This document shows, piece after piece, positions 1 to 8,203 of a stretch of 42,237 nt of DNA. The notes below the pieces were generated by a model. That model ran no database searches and had not been told where the DNA came from. It worked only from the letters and a program-made list of their open reading frames with translations. Origin of the DNA: Pseudomonadota bacterium (lineage in GTDB: Bacteria > Pseudomonadota > Alphaproteobacteria > Reyranellales > Reyranellaceae); assembly GCA_020160955.1 (NCBI GenBank), contig JAIUOX010000035.1:1-42237 (forward strand), read 5' to 3'. Position numbers and translations under genes: made by a program. Positions within the stretch are counted from its first letter, which is position 1; the number at the start of each line of letters is the position of its first letter.

Positions 1-147
1 GCGATCCGGAACCGCGCCTCGCCGACCGGCAAGATGGGCACCGGCTGGGACACCGCGAATGCCGCGCTGTTCCTCGCCTCCGACGAGGCCGCCTACGTCA
101 ACGGCCACCTGCTGGTGGTCGACGGCGGCATCACGGTGCGCGCGTGA
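1..147 (+). CDS. SDR family oxidoreductase, C-terminal fragment (5' end outside window)
   Basis: The window opens inside this gene; 48 codons and a TGA stop remain. The translated tail carries [14 protein letters not shown] followed by VVDGG, the usual C-terminal signature of classical short-chain dehydrogenases/reductases (the helix before the last strand and the glycine-rich end). The NAD(P)-binding Rossmann part and the YxxxK catalytic motif lie upstream of the window, so substrate and cofactor cannot be inferred. The stop codon directly abuts a 7-2-7 palindrome that overlaps a promoter-like element. Confidence 0.85.
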   Translation, partial: AIRNRASPTGKMGTGWDTANAALFLASDEAAYVNGHLLVVDGGITVRA

Positions 148-484
148 CAAGCTTAAAAGCTTGACAATTGTGGCTTTTTCTCTTAAGGTAGAAAGATGCT
201 CCACAACCTCACCACCTGTCGCGTCGACGCCGTCTTCGCAGGAGCCCGCTGTCGCGGGCCGGTGAGCCCGGCCGCATAGCGTCGCCGGCTTGAGGCCGGC
301 CGCCGATCCGTAGATCGGCCGCCGACTTTCGATCTTCCTTTTCGACCGTCTTCCGCCAGCGCCTTCGCGCGCGCTGTCGGTCGCGTCCTTCGTCCTGCAC
401 CGGTTGCGCTCGCTCCATCGCGATTGCAACCGACGCGGGAAACGCTGTCGCCTTGCCCGATCCAGCCGCGAAAGGAGAGAACCC
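148..484 (+). other. Structured, gene-free leader region before the TPR gene
   Basis: This 337-base stretch has no convincing gene. It begins with the palindrome CAAGCTTAAAAGCTTG at 148-163. Four short stem-loops follow within 80 bases: 244-249/254-259, 258-262/268-272 (overlapping the first, so the two are mutually exclusive), 284-289/295-300 and 302-308/313-319. A T-rich run follows at about 328-341. It could be a structured 5' UTR, a small RNA or a read-through terminator of the SDR gene; the sequence does not decide. Confidence 0.4.
161..189 (+). promoter_or_regulatory. Putative sigma-70 promoter with overlapping palindrome
   Basis: A perfect -35 hexamer TTGACA (161-166) is followed after 17 bases by TAAGGT (184-189), a weak -10. 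The -35 overlaps the right arm of the 7-2-7 palindrome at 148-163, an arrangement typical of repressor operators. The local AT-rich patch stands out from the surrounding DNA. If active it would give a leader of roughly 290 bases before the TPR gene. Confidence 0.4.
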
Positions 485-1339
485 ATGTCCATCATCGAAA
501 CCCGCGATCCCGACGCCAACCCGGTCCCGGCACCATCGCGCGACCGCCGCCTGTGCGACGCCGCACTGACCGCCTTCCAGTCGCTGCCGCCGGCGCGGTG
601 GCGCGGCCGGCTGCCGTTCCCAGGCGGCGAGATCGTCTTCGCCGATCCCGAACTCGCCCGGCAGTACGGGTTGGCGGCGCGCCACGCGCTGGCCGCGAAC
701 GAGGATCCCCGGGCGGCGATCCGGCTGTTCGACCAGGCGATCCGGCTCGACCAGCCGGCGGTGCTCGAGGATGCCGAACACGTCGTGCAACGGGTCGAGG
801 CGTGGAGCGCGCTGGGGGAGGACCGGCCAGCGCGCGCCATCCTGCTCTACAATCTCGGCGTCACGTTCAGCCGCATGGGGCACTGGAAGCAGGCCGCCAC
901 GGTCTACCGCGCCGCCGACGAGATCGACCCGGTGTTCGCGTGGTCGCTCAACAACTTCGCCTGGATGGCCGCCACCTTCACCGACCCGCGGGCGCACGCC
1001 GGGGACCTCGCGGTGGCGCTCGCGGAGCACACCTGCGCGACGAGCGGCTTCGGCTGCTGGGCGTTCCTCGGCACGCTGGCGGCCGCCCATGCGCGGGCCG
1101 GCGACTTCGGGCGCGCGGTGGCGTGGCAGCGCATCGCCCGGACGCTCACCCCGGTGTCCGAGCGCGCCTACTCGGAGCAGAAGCTCGCGACCTACGAGGC
1201 CGGCCAACCGTTCGTCGACAGCGATCCCCGTCCGCTCGGCGGCTACGGCCCGCTCGACGAGGCCGTGGCGCGTGGCATGCCCGCCCTGTGGCGCGAGGCC
1301 CAGGAACTGATGGGCATCCGGCCGGAAGCCTTGCACTGA
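485..1339 (+). CDS. TPR-like repeat protein of unknown function
   Basis: A 284-residue protein. The ATG at 485 is chosen because AAAGGAGAG lies just upstream; an in-frame ATG at 404 would add a basic stretch unlike coding sequence. Residues about 118-235 form paired helices of tetratricopeptide type (YNLGVTFSRMGHWKQAATVY, then ALxxCxAxAGDFGRAV-like units). This suggests a protein-protein interaction scaffold. There is no signal peptide, transmembrane segment or catalytic motif. It stands alone, and its stop is followed by a half copy of the dispersed repeat at 1342-1358. The family was not recognised beyond the TPR-like helices. Confidence 0.75.
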   Translation: MSIIETRDPDANPVPAPSRDRRLCDAALTAFQSLPPARWRGRLPFPGGEIVFADPELARQYGLAARHALAANEDPRAAIRLFDQAIRLDQPAVLEDAEHVVQRVEAWSALGEDRPARAILLYNLGVTFSRMGHWKQAATVYRAADEIDPVFAWSLNNFAWMAATFTDPRAHAGDLAVALAEHTCATSGFGCWAFLGTLAAAHARAGDFGRAVAWQRIARTLTPVSERAYSEQKLATYEAGQPFVDSDPRPLGGYGPLDEAVARGMPALWREAQELMGIRPEALH

Positions 1340-1341
1340 GC

Positions 1342-1358
1342 CGCAGCGAGGGACCTTT
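1342..1358. repeat. Half copy of the dispersed mirrored repeat
   Basis: CGCAGCGAGGGACCTTT matches the outer part of the right arm of the inverted repeats at 17384-17465, 33119-33186 and 39147-39215. The partner arm and the inner part of this arm are absent. It sits between the convergent TPR and AbrB-type genes, consistent with a decayed intergenic element. Confidence 0.5.
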
Positions 1359-2464
1359 CAGCGTCCGCGCGTGAGCACGAAGCGCGAGACGAACGGGCCG
1401 GTCAGGATCACCAGCACCAGCCGGAACAGGTGGTGGCACGCCACCATCGCCACCTCGACGCCCAGCGCGAGGCCGATCAGGCTCATCTCGGCGAAGCCGC
1501 CGGGCGCGTAGCTCAGCACCGTGGCGTCGATGTCGAGACCGGTCAGCGCGTAGGTCAGTTCGGCGAAGCCGATCGCGCAGGCGATCAGGATGGCCGCCGC
1601 GCCGATCGAGGCGCCGACCTCGCGGTGCAGCTGGTCGAGCGCGGCGCCGACGAAGCGGCAGCCGATGCCGCAGCCGACCACGACCTGCGCCGCCGCCACC
1701 AGCTGTCCCGGCGGCTTCGAACCGGTCAGGCCGGCGAGGTGGACGATCGCGCTGGCGATCAGCGGGCCCATCATGAAGGCGGCTGGCAGGCGCAGCAGCC
1801 GGCCGACGGCGGCGCCGACCAGGCCGCAGGCGATCAGCACGGCCCAGTCGCGCCACTCGGCGGTGGGCGCGTCCTTGGCCATCGCGAGCACGCTGGTCTG
1901 CGCCCCGTTGACCAGCCGGTACCAGACCGGGATGGTCAGCACGACGGTCAGGATGCGCAGCGCGTGCGCCAGCGCGATCGAGCGCTCCTGGCCGCCCATC
2001 GCGCCGCCCAGCATGGTCATGTCGTTGAGGCCGCCCGGCATGGCGGCGAAGTAGCAGGTGACCTTGTCCCACATCGTGAAGCGGCGCAGCCAGAAGTAGC
2101 TGAGCGTCGCGCCGGTCACCGTCATGCCGGTCAGCACGACCAGGCTGACCGCCCACTTGCCGAGCTGGTTCACGAGGTCGGGCGTGAAGCTCGCGCCGAG
2201 CAGGACGCCCAGCACGATCACCATGCCCTGGCGCAGCTGGACCCGCATGCCGATGCGCAGGCCGGCGAAGGCGGCGAGCGTCGAGAACACGCAGGCGCCC
2301 AGCATCCAGGCCAGCGGCATGCGCAGCCAGTCGAACACGAAGCCGCCGACCGTGCCGATCGCCAGCGCCAACGCGAGCGGCTGCCAGCCGGGGTGGCCGA
2401 TGATCCTGTTACGCTTGGGCTTGCGCGGGGATGTCCCGGGAGGAGCCTTGCCGCCGTCGCTCAC
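1358..2464 (-). CDS. AbrB family membrane transporter
   Basis: A 368-residue polytopic membrane protein made of two homologous halves. Each carries the family hallmark: [12 protein letters not shown] in the first half and [12 protein letters not shown] in the second. These belong to the AbrB duplication family (Pfam PF05145), often annotated as putative ammonia monooxygenase or regulator-like permease; its substrate is not firmly known. About ten hydrophobic segments are visible after a basic N-terminus (PRKPKRNR). The start is GTG, overlapping the nadK stop by four bases (GTGA, 2461-2464), so translation is probably coupled to nadK. The 3' end lies beside a truncated dispersed repeat. Confidence 0.85.
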   Translation of the reverse strand: MSDGGKAPPGTSPRKPKRNRIIGHPGWQPLALALAIGTVGGFVFDWLRMPLAWMLGACVFSTLAAFAGLRIGMRVQLRQGMVIVLGVLLGASFTPDLVNQLGKWAVSLVVLTGMTVTGATLSYFWLRRFTMWDKVTCYFAAMPGGLNDMTMLGGAMGGQERSIALAHALRILTVVLTIPVWYRLVNGAQTSVLAMAKDAPTAEWRDWAVLIACGLVGAAVGRLLRLPAAFMMGPLIASAIVHLAGLTGSKPPGQLVAAAQVVVGCGIGCRFVGAALDQLHREVGASIGAAAILIACAIGFAELTYALTGLDIDATVLSYAPGGFAEMSLIGLALGVEVAMVACHHLFRLVLVILTGPFVSRFVLTRGR

Positions 2465-3243
2465 GGATCGAACTGTTCCTTGAGGATGCGCTCCTCGAGA
2501 TCGTGCTCGGGATCGAACAGCAGCGTGATGCCGATGTCGGTCGCCTCGGTGACCGTGACGCGCCTGACGTGGCTGATCTCGACCGAGTCGGCGGCCGCCG
2601 CCACCGGGCGCTTGTGCGGGTCGAGGATGGTGAACTCGACCGTCGCGCTGCGCGGCAGCAGGGCGCCGCGCCAGCGCCGCGGCCGGAAGGCATTGATCGG
2701 CGTCAGCGCCAGCAGGCCGGCGCCCAGCGGCAGGATCGGGCCATGCGCCGAGAGGTTGTAGGCGGTCGAGCCGGCCGGCGTGGCGACCAGCGCGCCGTCG
2801 CAGTAGAGGTCCGAGAGGCGCGGGCGACCGTCGACCGCGACCGCGATGCGCGCGGTCTGGCGGCTCGAGCGCAACAGCGAGACCTCGTTGATGGCGATCA
2901 CCTCGGAGACCTGGCCGCGCGTCGTCTCGGCCTTCATGCGCAGCGGCGTCAGGCTGACCTGGCGAGCACGCTTGACCCGCTGCAGCAGGCCGGGCGCGCG
3001 GAAGGTGTTCATCAGGAAGCCGACGGTGCCGAGGTTCATGCCGTAGACAGGCGTGCCCAGCCGCAGGTAGCGGTGCAGGACCTGCAGCATCAGGCCGTCG
3101 CCGCCCAGCGCCACGATGACGTCGGCCTGGCCGGGCGTTACCGCGCCGTAGCGCTTTTCCAGGCGCTTGCGCGCGTCGCGGGCAGCCGGGGTGGCCGCCG
3201 CCACGAACGACAGGCGGAGCGGGGAGGAAGAGCGGGGGGCCAT
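2461..3243 (-). CDS. nadK: NAD kinase
   Basis: A 260-residue protein that phosphorylates NAD to NADP with ATP in the cytoplasm. The diagnostic GGDG motif is at residues 47-50 ([11 protein letters not shown]). [15 protein letters not shown] follows, then the NAD-contacting [22 protein letters not shown] region, all as expected for the short alphaproteobacterial form. The ATG at 3243 is preferred over an in-frame TTG at 3258 because AGAAAG lies at spacing distance. A TATAGT -10-like hexamer is at 3280-3285 on the minus strand. The gene overlaps the downstream AbrB-type gene by four bases, forming a two-gene operon. Confidence 0.95.
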   Translation of the reverse strand: MAPRSSSPLRLSFVAAATPAARDARKRLEKRYGAVTPGQADVIVALGGDGLMLQVLHRYLRLGTPVYGMNLGTVGFLMNTFRAPGLLQRVKRARQVSLTPLRMKAETTRGQVSEVIAINEVSLLRSSRQTARIAVAVDGRPRLSDLYCDGALVATPAGSTAYNLSAHGPILPLGAGLLALTPINAFRPRRWRGALLPRSATVEFTILDPHKRPVAAAADSVEISHVRRVTVTEATDIGITLLFDPEHDLEERILKEQFDP

Positions 3244-3352
3244 CGGGACTTTCTGCAAGGCTGCCTAAGCAAGTTTCGTACTATATCCCGGCCTGCCCCC
3301 GGTGGGATAAAATACCCCTGAAAAAGCGCGGAAAGCGCACAGGAGGAACGCG

Positions 3353-4231
3353 ATGGAACTGGTGCCGCTGGGGCCCGGCTTCGGGGTCGAGGTGAGGGGC
3401 GTGTCCGTGCTCGACGTCGCGAGCGACGGCGATGCCTACAAGGCGGTGCGGGCCGCCTTCGAGGAACATTCCCTGCTGCTGTTCCGCGACCAGCCGATTG
3501 CCGACGATGTGCAAGTCGCCTACAGCCGCGCCTTCGGACCGCTCGAACTGACCAAGGTCGCGTCGGTCGGCGCCGGCAGCTTCTACTCCCGGCTCACCAA
3601 CCTCGACGCGAACGGCGCGATCGTGCCGCCCGACCACCGCCAGGTGCTGATCGCCCAGGCCAACGCCCTGTGGCACACCGATTCGTCGTTCAAGCAGACC
3701 CCGGCTCTGGCCTCGGTGCTGACCGCCCGGGTGCTGCCGGGAGCCGGCGGCGACACCGAGTTCACCTCGACGCGGCGGGCCTGGGACCGCCTGCCGGCCG
3801 ACCTGCAGGCGCGGCTGAAGGACGCGGTGGCCACGCACTCGTATGCCAACAGCCGCGACCAGATCCATCCCGACCTCGCCAATGCCGAGGAGCGCAAGGC
3901 GCTGCCGCCGGTGCGCTGGCGCCTCAACTGGCGCAACCCGGTCAACGGCCGCCGCGCCCTGTACGTCGCCAGCCACGCCTACGCGATCGACGGCATGGAC
4001 GATCGCGATGCCCGCCAGTTGCTGGCCCAGCTGCTCGACGACGCGACGCGGCCGGAATTCGTCTACGTCCACAAGTGGCGGCAGGGCGACGTGCTGATGT
4101 GGGACAACCGGGCGATGCTCCACCGCGGCCGGCCGTGGGACTACAGCCGCGAACGCTCGATGATCCGCACCACCATCTCGGCGACCGACGCCGATGGACT
4201 GTCCGAGGTGAAGCCGCCCGTCGTGCACTGA
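3353..4231 (+). CDS. TauD/TfdA-type Fe(II)/2-oxoglutarate dioxygenase
   Basis: A 292-residue member of the alpha-ketoglutarate-dependent dioxygenase family. The iron-binding facial triad is visible: H108 and D110 in WHTDSSF and H257 in MLHRG. A following arginine (R268, in SRERSMIRTT) suits 2-oxoglutarate carboxylate binding. The enzyme would oxidise a small substrate with loss of CO2 from 2-oxoglutarate. Relatives act on taurine, 2,4-D and similar acids, so the substrate is not predictable here. The ATG is preceded by a strong AGGAGG. It is divergent from nadK, with a short intergenic region and no operon partner. Confidence 0.9.
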   Translation: MELVPLGPGFGVEVRGVSVLDVASDGDAYKAVRAAFEEHSLLLFRDQPIADDVQVAYSRAFGPLELTKVASVGAGSFYSRLTNLDANGAIVPPDHRQVLIAQANALWHTDSSFKQTPALASVLTARVLPGAGGDTEFTSTRRAWDRLPADLQARLKDAVATHSYANSRDQIHPDLANAEERKALPPVRWRLNWRNPVNGRRALYVASHAYAIDGMDDRDARQLLAQLLDDATRPEFVYVHKWRQGDVLMWDNRAMLHRGRPWDYSRERSMIRTTISATDADGLSEVKPPVVH

Positions 4232-4269
4232 CGGCCCCTAAACGCACCGATCGCGCAGACGTCTCTTCT

Positions 4270-4369
4270 GGTCTCTCGCAGACCGCTTCGGTACCTTCCC
4301 CCGGTGGCAAGAGCGACGCCGGTACTCAACCGGTGGTGCTTGGGGACTGGAGTTCCGACCCGCGGTCGG
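4270..4369 (+). promoter_or_regulatory. Inverted repeats in the leader of the subtilase gene
   Basis: Two perfect short inverted repeats lie in the 167-base gap: GGTCT/AGACC at 4270-4274 and 4280-4284, and CCGACC/GGTCGG at 4355-4360 and 4364-4369. They could be operators, or stems in the mRNA leader. No promoter hexamers of good quality were found, and no known riboswitch was recognised. Confidence 0.3.
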
Positions 4370-4398
4370 GACGGGTACATTGAGGCGATAGTGCAGCG

Positions 4399-7300
4399 AT
4401 GAAGTCCACCAAGCAGTCCCTGACGACGAGCGACGATGTCGACGCGGCGTCGACCCTCGGCGCGTCGGCCTTTACCTGGACGGGCAGTGACGAGCGGGAG
4501 GCGGTCGCGGCGGGTGCGGCGCCGATGGCGGGCGGGGCGCTCAAGGGCGACGACGTCCCGGTGGCCGCCCTGGCCGATCCCGGCATCGAGGCGCAGGCCG
4601 ATACCTCCCTGATCCGCCTCGACCAGTTCCGGGCCGACCTGCGCTTCGCCGGCATCGACGGCCGTGGCGTTTCGGTGGTCGTGCTCGATACCGGGATCGA
4701 CCTCGACCACAGCTACTTCGGTGCGGACGCCAACGCCAACGGCATCGCCGACCGCATCGTCTATTCCTACAGCTTTGTCGGCAGCAACAGTTCCTCCGCG
4801 CAGGACTTCAACGGCCACGGCTCGAACGTCGCCAGCATCATCGGCTCGCAGAACGCCACCTACACCGGTATGGCGCCGGGCGTGAACATCATCGCCCTGA
4901 AGGTGCTGTCCGACAGCGGCTCGGGCAGCACGGTCGACATCGGCGAGGCGTTGAACTGGGTGGTCGCCAACAGCACCGCCTACAAGGTGGTGGCGGTGAA
5001 CCTGTCGCTGGGCTACGGCGACAACGCCAAGGTGGCGACGGCGTCGCCGTTCTCGAGCCAGTTCGCCAGCCTCGCCGCGGCAGGGGTGGCGGTCGTGGCG
5101 GCCTCGGGCAATAGCTACTACTCCTACCAGTCGCCGGGCGTTGCCACGCCGTCCGCCGATCCCAATGCCTGGTCGGTCGGCGCGGTCTGGGACCGCAACG
5201 CCGGGGGCGGCTACTACTGGTCCAGCGGCGCGATCGACTACACGACGGCTCCCGACCAGGTCACGTCGTTCTCGCAGCGCAGCGCCAGCCTGACCACGGT
5301 GATGGCGCCCGGCGGGCAGATCACGGGGGCCAACTGGAACGGCGGCACGGTGACCTACTCGGGCACCAGCCAGGCGGCTCCCCACATCGCCGGGCTGATC
5401 GCCGACATGCAGCAACTGTCGTGGCAGGTCAGCGGCCACTTCCTGGGGCTCGCCGATCTCAAGCAGACGATGCTGGCCGGGTCGGTGACGATCTACGACG
5501 GCCAGACCGCCGCCGACAACGTGGTCAACTCGAACGCCGCCTATGCCCGCGTCGATGCGCTCGGCTGGGGCGTGCAGATCCTGAACAAGCTGTTCGCCGG
5601 GACCGCAGGTACCGACACGCTGAGCGGGACCGCGGCCGCCGATACGATCCACGGCGCCTCCGGCAACGACAGCCTGAATGGCAACGATGGCGACGACGTT
5701 CTTGCCGGTGACGCCGGGGATGACGTCCTGACCGGCGGCAACGGCGCGGACCGGTTCCTCGCCGCGACCGGCGGCGGCAGCGATCGCATCGCCGACTTTT
5801 CCCACGCGGCCGGCGATCGCGTCGATGTTTCGGGGATCACCAACGCCAACAGCTTCGCGGAATTGCTGTCGCGGGGGACCCAGAGTGGCACGGACGTGCT
5901 GTTCTCGTGGGGCCACGGCGAGTCGCTCACCCTGAGCAACACGAGCCTGGCGACCTTGCAGGCGGGCGACTTCGTCTTCGCGTCCCTGGTCGAGACGTTC
6001 GGGAGCACGCGCCTGGCGCAGACCGGCCAACTGTACGACATCGCGGTCATGGGCAATTCCGCCGTCGCCCTGAAGTATGCCGGCCAGCAGGTCTGGGTCG
6101 GCCAGATGGGCAGCTGGTCGGCGATCGGCGCGGAAGCCGTCACCGGCGGGTACGACGTGGCCTGGAAGAACGCGGGCGCCGACCAGTACAGCGTCTGGCT
6201 CCTGGACGCGGCCGGCAACTACCTCAGCAACCTCGCCGGGGGCATCCTGTCGGGGGGCAGCGCGGCGCTGCAGGACCTCGAGTCGGTGTTCCAGCAGGAC
6301 CTCAACGGCGATGGCACGGTCGGCCCGGTGACAACGGTCGTCGAGGCGTTCGGTGCGACGACCCTGGCGCAGGTCGGAAGCAACTACGCGCTCTACGCGA
6401 CCGGGACCAGCAGCGGCCCACACCTCCGCTACGCGGGAGCCGACGTGGCCGCCGGGCAACTGGGGGCGTGGACCCCGATCGGCGCCGAAGCGACCGGCGC
6501 GGGCTACCAGGTTGCCTGGCGCAACGGCACCGCAGACCAGTACAGCGTGTGGACTCTCGATGCGGCCGGCAACTACTCGAGCAATGCCGGCGGTGGCGTC
6601 GTGTCGGGCAGCAGCGCGTTCCTGCAGGAGCTGGAAAGCACGTTCCACCAGGATCTCAACGGCGACGGCACGGTCGGGCCGGTGACCACGACGATCGAGG
6701 CGCTGGGCGCGACCACGCTGGTGCAGGTCGGCAGCACCTACCTGCTGTATGCGAGCGGCACCACCACCGGCCCGCACCTGCGCTACGGCGGCGCTGACGT
6801 GGTCGCCGGCCAGTACGCGCCGTGGACGGCGATCGGCGCGGAGGCGGTAGGCGGCGGCTACGAGGTGGCGTGGAAGAACGCGGGCGCCGACCAGTACAGC
6901 GTGTGGACGCTCGACGCGGCCGGCAACTACGTGGGCAGCGCCAGCGGCGGCGTCGTGTCGGGTGGTAGCGCGACGCTGCAGGACCTGGAATCGGTGTTCC
7001 ACCAGGACCTCAACGGCGACGGCACGGTCGGTCCGGTGACGACGACGATCGAGGCCCTGGGCGCGACGACGCTGGTGCAGGTCGGCAGCACCTACCTGCT
7101 GTACGCGAGCGGCACCACCACCGGACCGCACCTGCGCTACGGCGGGGCGGACGTGGTCGCCGGCCAGTATGCGCCGTGGACGGCGATCGGCGCGGAGGCG
7201 GTGGGCGGCGGTTACGAGGTGGCGTGGAAGAACGCCGGCGCCGACCAGTACAGCGTCTGGATGCTCGACGCGGCCGGCAACTACACGGGCTCCGCGAGCG

Positions 7301-8157
7301 GCGGCGTCGTGTCGGGCAGCAGCGCGGTGCTGCAGGGCCTCGAGTCGTCGTTCCACCAGGACCTCAACGGCGACGGCACGGTGGGACCGGTGACCACGAC
7401 GATCGAGGCGCTGGGCGCGACGACGCTGGTGCAAGCCGGCAGCACCTACCTGCTGTACGCCAGCGGCACCACCACCGGCCCGCACCTGCGCTACGGCGGG
7501 GCCGACGTGGTCGCCGGCCAGTACGCGCCGTGGAAGGCGATCGGCGCGGAGGCGGTGGGGGGCGGTTACGACATTGCGTGGAAGAACGCGGGTGCCGACC
7601 AGTACAGCGTGTGGACGCTCGACGCGGCCGGCAACTACGTGGGCAGCGCGAGCGGTGGCGTCGTGTCGGGCAGCAGCGCGGTGCTGCAGGGCCTCGAGTC
7701 GTCGTTCCACCAGGACCTCAACGGCGACGGGTCGGTCGGACCGGTGACGACGGTGATCGAGGCGTTCGGCGCGACGACCCTGGCGCAGGTCGGCGGCAGC
7801 TACGTGATGTCTCCGACGGGGACGAGCGACGGTCCGCACCTGCGCTACGGCGGCGCCGACGTCGCCGCCGGCCAGTTCGGCACGTGGTCGCCGATCGCGG
7901 CCGAGGCGGTCGGCGGCGGCTTCCAGGTGGTGTGGCGCAACGCCGGCGTCGACCAGTACAGCGTGTGGAACCTGGACGCGGCCGGCAACTACACGAGCAA
8001 CGCCGGCGGCGGCGTCGTTTCGGGGAACAGTTCCTACCTGAAGGGGCTCGAGGCCACCTTCCACCAGGATCTCAACGGCGACGCGACCATCGGCGCGGCC
8101 GTGACCGCCGTGGAATCCCCGTCGGAATTCCACGTCCAGGTCGGCTGGCTTCTCTAG
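4399..8157 (+). CDS. Secreted-type S8 subtilisin-like protease with RTX and Trp-rich repeats
   Basis: A 1252-residue modular protein. The S8 peptidase domain spans roughly residues 75-390 with the catalytic triad D97 (VVLDTGID), H140 (NGHGSNVA) and S324 (GTSQAAPH). Residues 397-480 carry calcium-binding GGxGxD-type hemolysin (RTX) repeats, including NDGDDVLAGDAGDDVLTGG. Six tandem repeats of 117-118 residues then start at 531, 648, 766, 884, 1002 and 1120. Each holds a WK/RN..DQYSVW..DAAGNY core and ends in a Dx[DN]xDG-like QDLNGDGTVG loop, resembling the Trp-rich C-terminal domain PF07483. There is no N-terminal signal peptide, which with RTX repeats fits type I secretion, but no transporter genes are adjacent. 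The protein ends soon after repeat six without an obvious RTX secretion tail. Confidence 0.9.
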   Translation: MKSTKQSLTTSDDVDAASTLGASAFTWTGSDEREAVAAGAAPMAGGALKGDDVPVAALADPGIEAQADTSLIRLDQFRADLRFAGIDGRGVSVVVLDTGIDLDHSYFGADANANGIADRIVYSYSFVGSNSSSAQDFNGHGSNVASIIGSQNATYTGMAPGVNIIALKVLSDSGSGSTVDIGEALNWVVANSTAYKVVAVNLSLGYGDNAKVATASPFSSQFASLAAAGVAVVAASGNSYYSYQSPGVATPSADPNAWSVGAVWDRNAGGGYYWSSGAIDYTTAPDQVTSFSQRSASLTTVMAPGGQITGANWNGGTVTYSGTSQAAPHIAGLIADMQQLSWQVSGHFLGLADLKQTMLAGSVTIYDGQTAADNVVNSNAAYARVDALGWGVQILNKLFAGTAGTDTLSGTAAADTIHGASGNDSLNGNDGDDVLAGDAGDDVLTGGNGADRFLAATGGGSDRIADFSHAAGDRVDVSGITNANSFAELLSRGTQSGTDVLFSWGHGESLTLSNTSLATLQAGDFVFASLVETFGSTRLAQTGQLYDIAVMGNSAVALKYAGQQVWVGQMGSWSAIGAEAVTGGYDVAWKNAGADQYSVWLLDAAGNYLSNLAGGILSGGSAALQDLESVFQQDLNGDGTVGPVTTVVEAFGATTLAQVGSNYALYATGTSSGPHLRYAGADVAAGQLGAWTPIGAEATGAGYQVAWRNGTADQYSVWTLDAAGNYSSNAGGGVVSGSSAFLQELESTFHQDLNGDGTVGPVTTTIEALGATTLVQVGSTYLLYASGTTTGPHLRYGGADVVAGQYAPWTAIGAEAVGGGYEVAWKNAGADQYSVWTLDAAGNYVGSASGGVVSGGSATLQDLESVFHQDLNGDGTVGPVTTTIEALGATTLVQVGSTYLLYASGTTTGPHLRYGGADVVAGQYAPWTAIGAEAVGGGYEVAWKNAGADQYSVWMLDAAGNYTGSASGGVVSGSSAVLQGLESSFHQDLNGDGTVGPVTTTIEALGATTLVQAGSTYLLYASGTTTGPHLRYGGADVVAGQYAPWKAIGAEAVGGGYDIAWKNAGADQYSVWTLDAAGNYVGSASGGVVSGSSAVLQGLESSFHQDLNGDGSVGPVTTVIEAFGATTLAQVGGSYVMSPTGTSDGPHLRYGGADVAAGQFGTWSPIAAEAVGGGFQVVWRNAGVDQYSVWNLDAAGNYTSNAGGGVVSGNSSYLKGLEATFHQDLNGDATIGAAVTAVESPSEFHVQVGWLL
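5989..8109 (+). repeat. Six tandem 351-354-bp coding repeats
   Basis: In-frame repeat units start at 5989, 6340, 6694, 7048, 7402 and 7756; spacing is 351 bases for the first and exactly 354 for the later ones. Units 3, 4 and 5 are nearly identical at DNA level over most of their length. Units 1 and 6 are clearly diverged. This pattern indicates recent expansion or gene conversion in the middle of the array, so copy number may vary between strains. Confidence 0.9.
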
Positions 8158-8168
8158 GAAGAAGAGGG

Positions 8169-8194
8169 GAAGCGCGTCGCGACGGGCGCGCTTC
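8169..8194. terminator. Bidirectional terminator hairpin between convergent genes
   Basis: A perfect 8-bp stem, GAAGCGCG (8169-8176) and CGCGCTTC (8187-8194), with a 10-base loop lies between the stops of the subtilase (+) and the radical SAM gene (-). No long U-tract follows on either strand, so efficiency is uncertain. Position and symmetry suit a shared terminator. Confidence 0.55.
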
Positions 8195-8203
8195 GTCGCG
8201 TGC

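Noticed and set aside
4232..4398. A riboswitch in the leader of the subtilase gene
   Set aside because: Short inverted repeats are present, but no conserved core of a known riboswitch class could be matched.
5989..8109. Regular repeat spacing resembling an array such as CRISPR
   Set aside because: Units are 354 bases, in frame, and encode protein modules; there are no short repeats with unique spacers.
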